Source: Ruminococcus sp. AF41-9 (GTDB lineage: Bacteria; Bacillota; Clostridia; Lachnospirales; Lachnospiraceae). Taken from it: a stretch of DNA of 33,672 nt. The translations under genes were made by a program, and so were the position numbers. Positions within the stretch are counted from its first letter, which is position 1, and each line of letters begins with the position of its first letter. Positions 22,521 through 30,672 of this stretch are shown here, piece by piece. The stretch covers positions 1 through 33,672 of the forward strand of contig NZ_QUDO01000041.1 of NCBI RefSeq assembly GCF_003477525.1, given 5' to 3'. Under the pieces are notes generated by a model. The model saw only the letters and a list, made by a program, of their open reading frames with translations. It was not told where the DNA came from and did not search any database.

Positions 22521-24194
22521 ATGAAAGCAAAAAAAATAAAAGCATTTATGGCAGCAGCACTGGCAATTTGTATGGTGGCTTCCATAACAGGATGTGGAAA
22601 GAGCAAAGTTGCACTTAATGACGGAGAATTTCAGGAAGTAGATAAAGCAGAACTGGAATTTCCACTGAAAGAAAAAACAGAGATTTCCGGTATGACAAGC
22701 TACCCGGCAAACACAGAGTCTGACCCGAATAAGAGAACCATCTTCAAACGTCTCCAGGAAAAAACAAATGTTGAAGTAAAATGGAATGCGATCCAGTCAG
22801 ACCAGTGGAGTGATAAGATCTCTCTTGCAATGGCAAACCCCAAGGAATTATCGGATTTCGTATTTTCAGCAGGTTTCAGTGACAGTGATCTTCTGAAATA
22901 TGCAGACCAGGGAATCATCATTGCTCTGGAAGATTACATAGATGCTTATATGCCGAATCTGAAAGCTGTTTTTGATAAGTATCCGGAATACAGAACCATG
23001 TGTACAGACACAGAAGGACATATCTGGGCACTTCCGTGGATCGAGCAGCTGGGTTCAGGCAAAACAGCAATCCAGACAGTGGGAAATATGAGCTTTATCA
23101 ATAAGAAATGGCTGGATTTCCTGAATCTTGAAGTTCCTGAAACTGTAGATGAATTTGAACAGGTTCTGATCGCATTCCGTGACCATGCCTCCGAACTTCA
23201 GGAAGAATTTGGTATTGATGGAAGTATTATCCCAATGTCCTGTATTGTAAATGACGGAGACCAGGATCCATCTATCCTGATCAACGGATTTGGAGAAGGA
23301 TACGGAGATGCAGATAAAACCAGACACATCGCAGTTACAGACGATAAGAAAGTAATCTGCTCTGCCACACAGGAAGGATACAAAAAAGGTATCGAATGGC
23401 TGAACAAACTCAATGACGAAGGTCTGATCGATCCGGAAGCATTTACACAGGAATGGTCCACTTATGTATCCAAAGGAAAGTCCGGAAGATACGGTGTATG
23501 CTTTAGCTGGGATGTAGCAAACATTGACAACCTGGAAGACTGGGTTCCGCTTCCTGTTCTTACAGCAGATACCAGAAACCTGACACCGCAGAATGGTTCC
23601 TTTACAAGTGGATTTGACCGCGGACGTTGTGTTGTAACAGCAGTTGCCAAGAATCCGGCACTTGTATGTGCATGGTTAGACCAGATGTATGATCCGATAC
23701 AGTCCCCGCAGAACAACTGGGGAACTTACGGTGAAGATGATGACTTTGATATCTTTGAAATGAGCAAGAACGCAGAAGGCGGAGATATGCTGAAGCATGC
23801 ACCTCTTGGAGATGCTTCCCCTGTAGAAGTAAGAGAGGCAGAGTCTGTAGGAGGACCGCTGGCAGTTCTGGATGAATATTATGATAAATATGTAACCTGT
23901 CCGGATGATGCACAGTATCGTCTTGACTGGATTGAAGACTACTTTACTCCGGACATGCACACAGAATATGTATATCCGAACGTATTTATGAACAGAGAAG
24001 ATACAGAAGAATTGTCCAACCTTCAGGCTGATATTCAGAAAACGATCAATGCAAAGAAATCTGACTGGATCATGAATGGATTTACAGATGCTGACTGGGA
24101 TGAATATCTCAAGAGTCTGGATTCCTATGGACTGGAAGACTATCTGAAGATTTATCAGAAGTATCTGGATGCATATTATGCTGAACAGAAATAG
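22521..24194 (+). CDS. Extracellular sugar-binding lipoprotein of the ABC transporter
   Basis: A 557-residue binding lipoprotein. The signal peptide ends in the lipobox SITGC with the lipidated Cys25. The large size and internal motifs (LKYADQGIIIALEDYID, WALPWIEQLGSGKTAI, AQYRLDWIEDYF) match LplA/YtcQ-type binding proteins for oligosaccharides. It starts 15 nt after the permease stop with GAGAGGAGAAG. The downstream GH32 enzyme suggests sucrose or short fructo-oligosaccharides as ligand; this is inference. Confidence 0.92.
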   Translation: MKAKKIKAFMAAALAICMVASITGCGKSKVALNDGEFQEVDKAELEFPLKEKTEISGMTSYPANTESDPNKRTIFKRLQEKTNVEVKWNAIQSDQWSDKISLAMANPKELSDFVFSAGFSDSDLLKYADQGIIIALEDYIDAYMPNLKAVFDKYPEYRTMCTDTEGHIWALPWIEQLGSGKTAIQTVGNMSFINKKWLDFLNLEVPETVDEFEQVLIAFRDHASELQEEFGIDGSIIPMSCIVNDGDQDPSILINGFGEGYGDADKTRHIAVTDDKKVICSATQEGYKKGIEWLNKLNDEGLIDPEAFTQEWSTYVSKGKSGRYGVCFSWDVANIDNLEDWVPLPVLTADTRNLTPQNGSFTSGFDRGRCVVTAVAKNPALVCAWLDQMYDPIQSPQNNWGTYGEDDDFDIFEMSKNAEGGDMLKHAPLGDASPVEVREAESVGGPLAVLDEYYDKYVTCPDDAQYRLDWIEDYFTPDMHTEYVYPNVFMNREDTEELSNLQADIQKTINAKKSDWIMNGFTDADWDEYLKSLDSYGLEDYLKIYQKYLDAYYAEQK

Positions 24195-24219
24195 AAACCT
24201 GTTCCTTTGATGGCACTGT

Positions 24220-24290
24220 AAGGCAATTTGCCTGTGGGAAAAATAATGAAAATGTGAATGATTTCTCCCGGTCAGATAATGTCCGGGAGA
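24220..24290 (+). other. Two hairpins in the binding protein-GH32 gap
   Basis: AGGCAATTTGCCT (about 24220-24232) is a small stem; TCTCCCGG (24264-24271) and CCGGGAGA (24283-24290) form a perfect 8-bp stem. No U-run follows. They are likely to be processing or stabilising structures that let the binding-protein message accumulate above the enzyme message. Confidence 0.5.
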
Positions 24291-24311
24291 GACAGCGAGA
24301 GGTTAGAATTT

Positions 24312-25796
24312 ATGAAGAGTATTTTAGATAAGGCAAGAGAATACGAAGCAGTGAATGGTCGGAAAATACCCTCAGAGAAAAGACCGGCTTTTCATATAAG
24401 CCCATATGTAGGATGGATGAATGATCCAAACGGTTTTTCATGGTATAAAGGACAGTATCATTTATTTTACCAGTATAATCCATATAAAACACAGTGGGAC
24501 AGTATGCACTGGGGACATGTGGTCAGTAAAGATCTACTGCATTGGGAATATCTTCCGGTAGCTCTGGCTCCGGACGAAGAATACGATAAGATTGGATGCT
24601 TTTCGGGCAGTGCAGCAGAACTGCCTGACGGACAGCAGCTTCTGATCTATACATCTGTAGATCATGAAACTCTGGAAGATGGCACGGTAAGAGATATACA
24701 GACACAGTCAGTTGCTGTGGGAGATGGAACAGACTATAAGAAATATGAAAAGAATCCTGTACTTACCGGACAGGATGTGCCGGAAGGCGGAAGTAAGGTG
24801 GATTTCCGTGATCCAAAGATATGGAAGGGAAAGGATGGGCTTTTTTACTGTGTGGTCGGCAACCGTCCTTCAGATGGAAGTGGACAGATTCTCCTTTACA
24901 GCAGTGAAGATGGATTTCAGTGGAAGTTTGTAAGTATACTTGCAGAGAATAAAAATCGATATGGGAAAATGTGGGAATGTCCTGATTTCTTTAAACTGGA
25001 CGGCAAATATGTTCTTCTGACCAGTCCGCAGGATATGCTGGCTGAAGGAATGGAATATTACAGTGGAAATGGAACCCTTTGTATTATCGGTGAAATGGAT
25101 CCTGATACGCATACATTAAAAGAAGAGAACCATCAGTCTGTTGACTATGGCATTGATTTCTATGCAATGCAGACTGTAGAAGCACCGGACGGACGTCGTA
25201 TCATGATTGGATGGATGCAGAACTGGGATACTCTTTCTCATCGATGCGAAGAGTCAAAATGGTTTGCGCAGATGAGTCTTCCCAGAGAATTATCTGTGAA
25301 GAATGGAAGACTGTATCAGAAACCGGTACGGGAACTGGATGCAATCAGAAAGAATAAAACGGAATATAGGAACGTTGTAGTCAAAGACAAGCCGGTTATG
25401 CTTAAAGGGGTACAGGGACGTACTATAGATATGGAACTTGCCATCAGCCCGGAAGACAAAGAAACAGGTTATGGAAAATTTACAGTATGTTTTGCGCAGA
25501 ATGAAAAATTCCATACAGAATTAAGTTTTTGTCCTGAAGATTCGGTGTTAAAGCTGGATAGAAAACTTTCCGGAAGCAGAAGAGCAGTAGTTCATGAGAA
25601 AAGCTGTCTGGTAAATAGAAAGACAGATGAATTAAAACTTCGTATGATTCTGGACAGATATAGTGTGGAAGTATTTGTGAATGACGGTGAACAGGTAATG
25701 TCCATGGTAATCTTTACAGAACAGGAAGCAGATGGAATTTCCTTCCAGGCGAATGGAAAGGTAAAAATGGACATTACAAAATACGATCTGGTATAA
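24312..25796 (+). CDS. GH32 beta-fructosidase (sucrose/fructan hydrolase)
   Basis: A 494-residue glycoside hydrolase family 32 enzyme releasing fructose from sucrose, sucrose phosphate or fructo-oligosaccharides. The three catalytic motifs are present: WMNDPNG (35-41, nucleophile Asp38), FRDPK (Asp167, transition-state stabiliser) and WECPDF (Glu222, acid/base). A five-bladed propeller is followed by the C-terminal beta-sandwich (about 350-490). There is no signal peptide, so it works in the cytoplasm after import by the transporter encoded upstream. The start at 24312 is chosen for GAGAGG at 24297-24302; an upstream ATG at 24258 in the same frame would place the 24264-24290 hairpin inside the coding region and lacks a good site. 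Confidence 0.93.
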   Translation: MKSILDKAREYEAVNGRKIPSEKRPAFHISPYVGWMNDPNGFSWYKGQYHLFYQYNPYKTQWDSMHWGHVVSKDLLHWEYLPVALAPDEEYDKIGCFSGSAAELPDGQQLLIYTSVDHETLEDGTVRDIQTQSVAVGDGTDYKKYEKNPVLTGQDVPEGGSKVDFRDPKIWKGKDGLFYCVVGNRPSDGSGQILLYSSEDGFQWKFVSILAENKNRYGKMWECPDFFKLDGKYVLLTSPQDMLAEGMEYYSGNGTLCIIGEMDPDTHTLKEENHQSVDYGIDFYAMQTVEAPDGRRIMIGWMQNWDTLSHRCEESKWFAQMSLPRELSVKNGRLYQKPVRELDAIRKNKTEYRNVVVKDKPVMLKGVQGRTIDMELAISPEDKETGYGKFTVCFAQNEKFHTELSFCPEDSVLKLDRKLSGSRRAVVHEKSCLVNRKTDELKLRMILDRYSVEVFVNDGEQVMSMVIFTEQEADGISFQANGKVKMDITKYDLV

Positions 25797-25819
25797 AATA
25801 TCAGAAATTGCAGAAGGAT

Positions 25820-25855
25820 AAAGGAATTCCTGTAATGGGAATTCCTTTATTATAT
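25820..25855 (+). terminator. Terminator of the sugar operon
   Basis: AAAGGAATTCC (25820-25830) and GGAATTCCTTT (25838-25848), 7-nt loop, then ATTATATT. Confidence 0.85.
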
Positions 25856-25893
25856 TATAGAGAGTTATAGAGAAAATTACTCTGCTTTTGGGA

Positions 25894-26982
25894 TTATGAC
25901 AGATGATTCTTGGAATATTTAATATAATCCACAACCATCATCGCCAGTTTAAATGTTAATGCATCTTCAAACGCGCGGATATCCAGTCCAAATTTTCTCT
26001 GCAGCTTCTCAAAGCGGTACACCAGAGTATTTCTGTGTACATAAAGCTGTCTGGAAGTCTCAGAGAGATTCAGGTTATTTTCAAAGAAAGTACGGATAGT
26101 GATCAGGGTTTCTTCGTCAATAGAATCCAGAGTTTCCTCTTTGAAGATCTCGTCGATAAACATTTCACATATGGAAACAGGAAGCTGGTAGATCAGTCTG
26201 CCGATTCCAAGCTGGTTATATCCGAATACATTCTTATCTGCGTAGAAAATTTTGCCTACTTCAAGGGCTGTATGTGCTTCCTTGTATGCGTCTGGAAGCC
26301 TGGAAATATCCTCTGCCAGATTACTGTAGGCAACCCATGCAGAAGTCATTGCTTCTGTATTTAACATATCCACAAGCATATATGCAATTGATTCCAGATC
26401 CTCATAAGTTTCTGTAGACTGTAATTCTCTGATGATGATAATTCCTGTATCATCAATAGCTGTGATGAAATCTCTGGTGCGGGCAGAGAAAATATTCCGG
26501 ATCGTAGCGAGGGCGTTTTCATCCTTGGTCTGTTTGGTTTCTACAAGAAATACGGCACGCTGGACAGAAGTTGTAATGTGCAGTTTCTTGGCGCGGTTAA
26601 AGGCATCTACATCAGAATAACTGCCAAGGAGAAGATTCTGCATAAAGGTATTCTTGTCACTTTTTTCTGCATAGGCAGCCAGGAGACTCTGTACCTGGCA
26701 TACGGCCAGTTCTCCGATGGTAGCAGTACTTTCTGCTTTTCCCCATACGATCAGAATGTAGGAGACAGAATGATTCTCCATGATCTTATACAGGCAGTAG
26801 CTTGTATTGGAAACACACAGAGCACTGCTTTGGCGAAATTCTTCCAGTTTTGATTCAGCAGGAAGTTTTTTGTCACAGGTAGAGAGAAAGATATTGTTAT
26901 CAGAATCCAGCAGACAGAAATCAAGCTGGCTGATATTCTTCCAGTCTGTCAGGCATTTCTGTAAAATCTGTTGTATTTTCAT
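25894..26982 (-). CDS. CdaR/PucR-type transcriptional regulator
   Basis: A 362-residue regulator. The C-terminal PucR-type helix-turn-helix (about 295-355) reads NLSETSRQLYVHRNTLVYRFEKLQRKFGLDIR, a hallmark of the CdaR/PucR group. The middle region (about 115-280) is the GGDEF-related CdaR domain; the N-terminus (1-110) is an unassigned sensor region. Relatives respond to sugar acids, purine breakdown products or other carbon sources. It lies directly downstream of msmX in the same direction but after a terminator, and may control msmX or the nearby sugar operon. GAAAGGAC precedes the ATG. Confidence 0.85.
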   Translation of the reverse strand: MKIQQILQKCLTDWKNISQLDFCLLDSDNNIFLSTCDKKLPAESKLEEFRQSSALCVSNTSYCLYKIMENHSVSYILIVWGKAESTATIGELAVCQVQSLLAAYAEKSDKNTFMQNLLLGSYSDVDAFNRAKKLHITTSVQRAVFLVETKQTKDENALATIRNIFSARTRDFITAIDDTGIIIIRELQSTETYEDLESIAYMLVDMLNTEAMTSAWVAYSNLAEDISRLPDAYKEAHTALEVGKIFYADKNVFGYNQLGIGRLIYQLPVSICEMFIDEIFKEETLDSIDEETLITIRTFFENNLNLSETSRQLYVHRNTLVYRFEKLQRKFGLDIRAFEDALTFKLAMMVVDYIKYSKNHLS

Positions 26983-27015
26983 TAGGTCAGTCCTTTCTTT
27001 TGGGGTATGAGTCAG

Positions 27016-27056
27016 CTTATAGCAATCCTTGTAAATTGTCTGATTGAGGTAATCAG
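27016..27056 (-). promoter_or_regulatory. Candidate promoter and operator of the CdaR-like gene
   Basis: On the minus strand there is an extended -10, TGCTATAAG (TATAAG at 27016-27021), without a clear -35. Upstream lies an inverted repeat, CTGATT-N5-AATCAG (27040-27056), that could bind a dimeric regulator. Confidence 0.35.
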
Positions 27057-27082
27057 GCAGCCAATTCTATATTATAACATAA

Positions 27083-27108
27083 AAACCCGGGGAAAACTCC
27101 CCGGGTTT
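27083..27108 (-). terminator. Terminator of msmX
   Basis: A GC-rich 11-bp stem (AAACCCGGGGA at 27083-27093, its complement at 27098-27108) with a 4-nt loop. Read leftward it ends in GGGTTTTT. Confidence 0.92.
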
Positions 27109-27126
27109 ATTAAAAGATTCCTGAAA

Positions 27127-28239
27127 TTAGTTGCAGATTGTAAGTTCTGTTTCTTTATCAAAGAAATGAGATTTTTCCATATCGAATGCGAATTTGATCG
27201 GATCACCGGTTTTAGCTGTTGTACGAGGATCAACTCGTGCTGTAACCTGAGTTCCGTTTACATCGAAGTATAAGAATACTTCAGCTCCGAGAAGCTCGTA
27301 AACTTTAACTACGGATGTCATCGGTGCGCTTGGAGAAGCTTCGATGAACATCTGAGAATCATGGATATCTTCCGGACGGATACCGAGAACAACTGTTTTA
27401 CCTACATAGCCGCCATCTTTAAGAGCTTTTGCTTTAGCAGCCGGGATAGCCAGTTCATGCTCGCCAACTTTAGCGATAAGGTTGCCGCCTTTTTCGGAGA
27501 TAACAGCGTCAAGGAAGTTCATCTGCGGAGATCCCATGAATCCTGCAACGAATAAGTTGCCTGGTTTCTGATACAGGTTCTGTGGTGTATCTACCTGCTG
27601 AACAACACCGTCTTTCATAACAACGATTCTGGTACCAAGAGTCATAGCCTCTGTCTGGTCATGTGTTACATAGATGATTGTAGCACCCAGTCTCTGGTGG
27701 ATCTTGGAAATCTCGATACGCATCTGTACACGAAGTTTAGCATCCAGGTTGGAAAGAGGCTCATCCATAAGGAATACCTTAGGATTACGTACGATAGCAC
27801 GTCCCATAGCAACACGCTGTCTCTGACCACCGGAAAGAGCCTTCGGTTTACGATCAAGAAGTTTCTCAAGGTCAAGGATTCTTGCAGCTTCACGAACTGC
27901 TTTGTCGATCTGGTCTTTCGGAACTTTACGAAGTTTCAGTCCGAATGCCATGTTATCATATACTGTCATATGAGGATACAGAGCGTAGTTCTGGAATACC
28001 ATTGCGATATCACGGTCTTTAGGCTCTACATCGTTCATAACTTTGTCACCAATCTTTAATGTACCGCCGGAAATTTCTTCCAGACCGGCAACCATACGAA
28101 GTGTAGTAGATTTACCACATCCTGAAGGTCCTACGAAAATGATGAATTCTTTATCTTCGATTTCCAGATTGAAATCTTTAACTGCCTGGAAACCATTTGG
28201 GTAAGTTTTGTTAATATGCTGTAATGATAAGCTTGCCAT
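27127..28239 (-). CDS. msmX: Multi-sugar ABC transporter ATP-binding protein (MsmX/UgpC type)
   Basis: A 370-residue ATPase of the CUT1 family that, in Firmicutes, powers many sugar importers lacking their own ATPase. Walker A GPSGCGKST (37-45), Q-loop VFQNYALYPHM, signature LSGGQRQR (135-142), Walker B VFLMDE (155-160) and H-loop VTHDQTEAM are intact. The C-terminal regulatory TOBE region (about 240-365) includes VLGIRPEDIHDS. It is monocistronic, with GGAGGAAAAATC before the ATG. Codons look well optimised, fitting high expression. It is the likely energiser of the permeases at 20641-22505. Confidence 0.93.
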   Translation of the reverse strand: MASLSLQHINKTYPNGFQAVKDFNLEIEDKEFIIFVGPSGCGKSTTLRMVAGLEEISGGTLKIGDKVMNDVEPKDRDIAMVFQNYALYPHMTVYDNMAFGLKLRKVPKDQIDKAVREAARILDLEKLLDRKPKALSGGQRQRVAMGRAIVRNPKVFLMDEPLSNLDAKLRVQMRIEISKIHQRLGATIIYVTHDQTEAMTLGTRIVVMKDGVVQQVDTPQNLYQKPGNLFVAGFMGSPQMNFLDAVISEKGGNLIAKVGEHELAIPAAKAKALKDGGYVGKTVVLGIRPEDIHDSQMFIEASPSAPMTSVVKVYELLGAEVFLYFDVNGTQVTARVDPRTTAKTGDPIKFAFDMEKSHFFDKETELTICN

Positions 28240-28383
28240 GATTTTTCCTCCAATTATGTTTCATAATTCATATTGTTTTTGCTGATTGATTACTCGTTTT
28301 TTCATCTGTAGACAGTATAGCGAAAAGGAGGGGGGATGGCTAGGGAAGAATCGTACAAAGATTTTTTTTGTTTCTTGTCATTC

Positions 28384-28465
28384 TGACGAAAAGTATAAAA
28401 GGGTATAAAGTGATTTCGTCAAACTGTCAGAAGTCATAAGAAAAGCACAGGACAAAATGACGAAA
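28384..28465. promoter_or_regulatory. msmX promoter region with three TGACGAAA sites
   Basis: In the gene-free stretch 28240-28545, TGACGAAA occurs at 28384-28391 and 28458-28465, and inverted (TTTCGTCA) at 28414-28421. The inverted copy overlaps a leftward -35, TTGACG (28417-28422 complement), and a TATACT -10 lies 19 bp further on (28392-28397 complement). The arrangement looks like an operator set for msmX. Another leftward TATACT nearer the gene has no good -35. The regulator is unknown; the CdaR-like protein is a candidate. Confidence 0.4.
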
Positions 28466-28483
28466 TAATGCCTGCGCTTTTCT
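28439..28483 (-). terminator. Terminator of the NMT1-type binding protein gene
   Basis: AGAAAAGCACAGG (28439-28451) and CCTGCGCTTTTCT (28471-28483) pair with one A-C mismatch. Read leftward the stem ends in CTTTTCTTATG. Confidence 0.7.
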
Positions 28484-28545
28484 GGTTTTACATTATAAAT
28501 AATGCGTTTCGCCTATATGATTTATAAATTGGCAGAAGATAAAAA

Positions 28546-29565
28546 TCAGGAGGCATTCTCTGCAAACTCCGTACTGACCAGTTTATCATAAGGTGTCCGT
28601 TCTTTTAATTCTCCTGCATCTTCCAGGATATCCTGCAGAAGTTCAAACCCGTCCTGCCCAAATACCAGATTATCTTTCCAGGTATCCTGATTATAATATC
28701 GTTTTACAATGGTGGTGATAGTTTCCAGATCTGTTTCAGGGAACTGTGGCTCGATGATTTTGGCGATTTCCTCCGGAGTATGACTCTGAACATAATCCAT
28801 ACCTTTTTGCAAGGCATTGGTAAACTTCTGGATGATATCAGGATTCTTCTCCATATAACTTGTTTTTGCACTGTAGGAAGTATATGGGACATAACCGGAA
28901 TCTACACCGAGAGAGGCAACTACATGGCCGGCACCCTGTTTCTCAAGCGCAGTGGCAGATGGTTCAAATTCCACTGTGAAATCAGCTGAGTCATCACCCG
29001 TAAATGCAGCTGCAGTAGCACCGAAATCGATACTCTGGTCGATAGTCAGATCTTTTTGCGGATCAAGACTGTTCTGTTTCAGAATATATTCAAATACCAT
29101 TTCCGGCATGCCACCTTTGCGGCCGCCCAGAACTTTCTTACCTTTCAGATCTTCCCATTTAAAATCCGGCATTTCTTCTCTTGCCACAAGGAAATTTCCT
29201 GCCCGTTGGGTAAGCTGCGCGAAATTTACAACAGGATCAGTAGCCCCTTCCTGATAGGCATAGATAGATGCTTCTGCTCCCATAAATCCGATATCCGCCT
29301 CACCGGATATGACTGCGGTCATAGTTTTATCTGCCCCAAAGCCAGTTATAAGCGTCAGGTCAAGCCCCTCATCTTTAAAATATCCTTTTTCAATTGCCAC
29401 ATACTGCGGAGCATAGAAAATAGAATGTGCTACTTCGTTCAGAGTGATTTTTGTAAGCATCTTATCATCGGTGCTGTCTTTTTTCTCTGCAAATGCTGTC
29501 GCAGGAAGTGCAGTTACAGCAAGCACAACAGCAGCTGCCAGCGCGAGCCATTTTTTATTTTTCAT
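28546..29565 (-). CDS. NMT1/THI5-like ABC transporter substrate-binding protein (orphan)
   Basis: A 339-residue exported binding protein. Signal peptide about 1-26 (ATAFA-EK), no lipobox cysteine. The NMT1/SsuA-type fold is clear from VAHSIFYAPQYVAIEKGYFKDEGLDLTLITG (about 48-78), GEADIGFMGAEASIYAYQEG and LKGKKVLGGRKGG. Relatives bind thiamine precursors, sulfonates, nitrate or riboflavin-like compounds; the ligand cannot be fixed. No permease or ATPase gene adjoins it, which is unusual, and a terminator follows. No TPP riboswitch is seen in its leader. The start has AAAGGAG at the right distance. It is divergent from the preQ1-controlled operon. Confidence 0.85.
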   Translation of the reverse strand: MKNKKWLALAAAVVLAVTALPATAFAEKKDSTDDKMLTKITLNEVAHSIFYAPQYVAIEKGYFKDEGLDLTLITGFGADKTMTAVISGEADIGFMGAEASIYAYQEGATDPVVNFAQLTQRAGNFLVAREEMPDFKWEDLKGKKVLGGRKGGMPEMVFEYILKQNSLDPQKDLTIDQSIDFGATAAAFTGDDSADFTVEFEPSATALEKQGAGHVVASLGVDSGYVPYTSYSAKTSYMEKNPDIIQKFTNALQKGMDYVQSHTPEEIAKIIEPQFPETDLETITTIVKRYYNQDTWKDNLVFGQDGFELLQDILEDAGELKERTPYDKLVSTEFAENAS

Positions 29566-29636
29566 GCAGATACTCCTTTAAGAGATTTCTGCTCTTAGAA
29601 TATGCTGCAAATCTCAAATGGTGTATGCGCTAACTG

Positions 29637-29665
29637 TTGTCATGCATGGAAATATGTGTTAAAAT
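29637..29665 (+). promoter_or_regulatory. Promoter of the preQ1-controlled operon
   Basis: TTGTCA (29637-29642), 17-bp spacer, TAAAAT (29660-29665), with TG at 29657-29658. The predicted start (about 29672) coincides with the first base of the riboswitch aptamer, mutually supporting both calls. Confidence 0.8.
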
Positions 29666-29671
29666 AACCAC

Positions 29672-29710
29672 CGAAACTGGTTCGAAACCCTCCCAGTATA
29701 AAAAACTAGG
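29672..29710 (+). promoter_or_regulatory. preQ1 class I riboswitch aptamer
   Basis: The P1 stem ACTGG (29676-29680) / CCAGT (29693-29697) encloses TTCGAAACCCTC, and the 3' tail TATAAAAAACTAGG (29697-29710) carries the A-rich strand and the ACTA that closes the H-type pseudoknot. GGUUC, CUCCC and UAAAAAACUA are the hallmark conserved blocks of the preQ1-I family (queC-type leader of Bacillus). The aptamer binds 7-aminomethyl-7-deazaguanine, the queuosine precursor, and normally switches genes off when it is abundant. It sits at the very 5' end of the predicted transcript. Confidence 0.9.
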
Positions 29711-29768
29711 CAAAGTAAAAAATATTGCGGTCGTTTATGAGTTGTCATAAGCGGTCTATTTGCTGATG

Positions 29769-29806
29769 CTTTTGTTTATTGAGGGATAAACAAAAGTATT
29801 TTTTTT
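29769..29806 (+). terminator. Riboswitch-controlled intrinsic terminator (attenuator)
   Basis: CTTTTGTTTAT (29769-29779), loop TGAGGG, ATAAACAAAAG (29786-29796), then TA and eight T. It lies between the aptamer and the ribosome binding site (AGAAAGG at 29815-29821) with no gene upstream on this strand, so its purpose must be attenuation. About 58 nt separate it from the aptamer, including a palindrome TTATGA-GTTG-TCATAA (29735-29750). Confidence 0.85.
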
Positions 29807-29829
29807 GCTTTGACAGAAAGGATTTATTT

Positions 29830-30672
29830 ATGAAAAAAAGAAAAGTAATTATTGATTGTGATCCGGGGATTGATGACAGCCTTGCGATTATGCTTGCACT
29901 GAAATCACCGGAGATCGAAGTGATCGGAATCACCATTGTGTGTGGAAATTCACCGGTGGAGATGGGATTTGGAAATGCAAAGAAAATCCTGAAGCAGATG
30001 AACCGTCTGGATGTTCCCGTATACATTGGGGAAAGTACTCCCTTAAGGAGGGATTATGTGAATGCTCTGGACACTCATGGAGAAGACGGGCTTGGCGAGA
30101 GCTTTCTGCCTGAAGTAACCGGTTATCAGCAGCAGATCAGTGCAGTGGATTTTCTTGCTGATATACTGAAAAAAGAGAAAGTATCCATAATTGAACTGGC
30201 ACCTATGACCAATCTTGCCAGACTGATCCAGAAAGATAAAGTAGCATTTTCCTGTATTGAGGAAATTGTTTCCATGGGCGGCAGCTTTAAAAGTCATGGG
30301 AACTGTTCACCTGTTGCAGAATACAATTACTGGTGTGACCCGGACGGGGCTTCCCTGGTGTATGAGACACTCCATCAGAATGGTCAGAAAATTCATATGG
30401 TCGGGCTGGATGTAACGAGAAAGATTGTGCTCACGCCTGATCTGCTGGAGTATATGTGCCGTCTGAACAAAGAAACAGGGGAATTTGTAAAGAAGATTAC
30501 GAAATTCTATTTTGATTTCCACTGGGAATGGGAGCATATCATTGGCTGTGTGATCAATGATCCTCTGGCAGTGGCATATTTTATCAATCCGGAACTCTGT
30601 AAAGGCTTTGATTCCTATGTACAGATGAAACAGAGGGGATTTCTCTTGGACAGTCTGTTGTGGATTCTATGA
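29830..30672 (+). CDS. Inosine-uridine-type nucleoside hydrolase, N-terminal part (frameshifted); queuosine hydrolase candidate
   Basis: The first 280 residues of an IunH-superfamily ribohydrolase, which cleaves the base-ribose bond. The calcium/ribose motif DCDPGIDD (9-16), THGEDGLG (82-89), APMTNLA and EYNYWCDPDGA (164-174) are present. The position of the catalytic His of inosine-uridine hydrolases (HDP) is Asn243 (INDPLAVAY), hinting at an altered base specificity. The preQ1 riboswitch upstream points to queuosine or its nucleotide, as for QueK of C. difficile. The start at 29830 follows AGAAAGG; a longer frame from 29779 would read through the terminator. The frame is lost near 30639 by one missing base, after which it reads LLDSLLWIL and stops. 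Confidence 0.88.
   Translation: MKKRKVIIDCDPGIDDSLAIMLALKSPEIEVIGITIVCGNSPVEMGFGNAKKILKQMNRLDVPVYIGESTPLRRDYVNALDTHGEDGLGESFLPEVTGYQQQISAVDFLADILKKEKVSIIELAPMTNLARLIQKDKVAFSCIEEIVSMGGSFKSHGNCSPVAEYNYWCDPDGASLVYETLHQNGQKIHMVGLDVTRKIVLTPDLLEYMCRLNKETGEFVKKITKFYFDFHWEWEHIIGCVINDPLAVAYFINPELCKGFDSYVQMKQRGFLLDSLLWIL

Noticed and set aside
29566..29671. A TPP riboswitch in the leader of the NMT1/THI5-type gene
   Set aside because: The conserved CUGAGA and ACC-UGAUC-type blocks of the TPP aptamer are absent from the minus strand.
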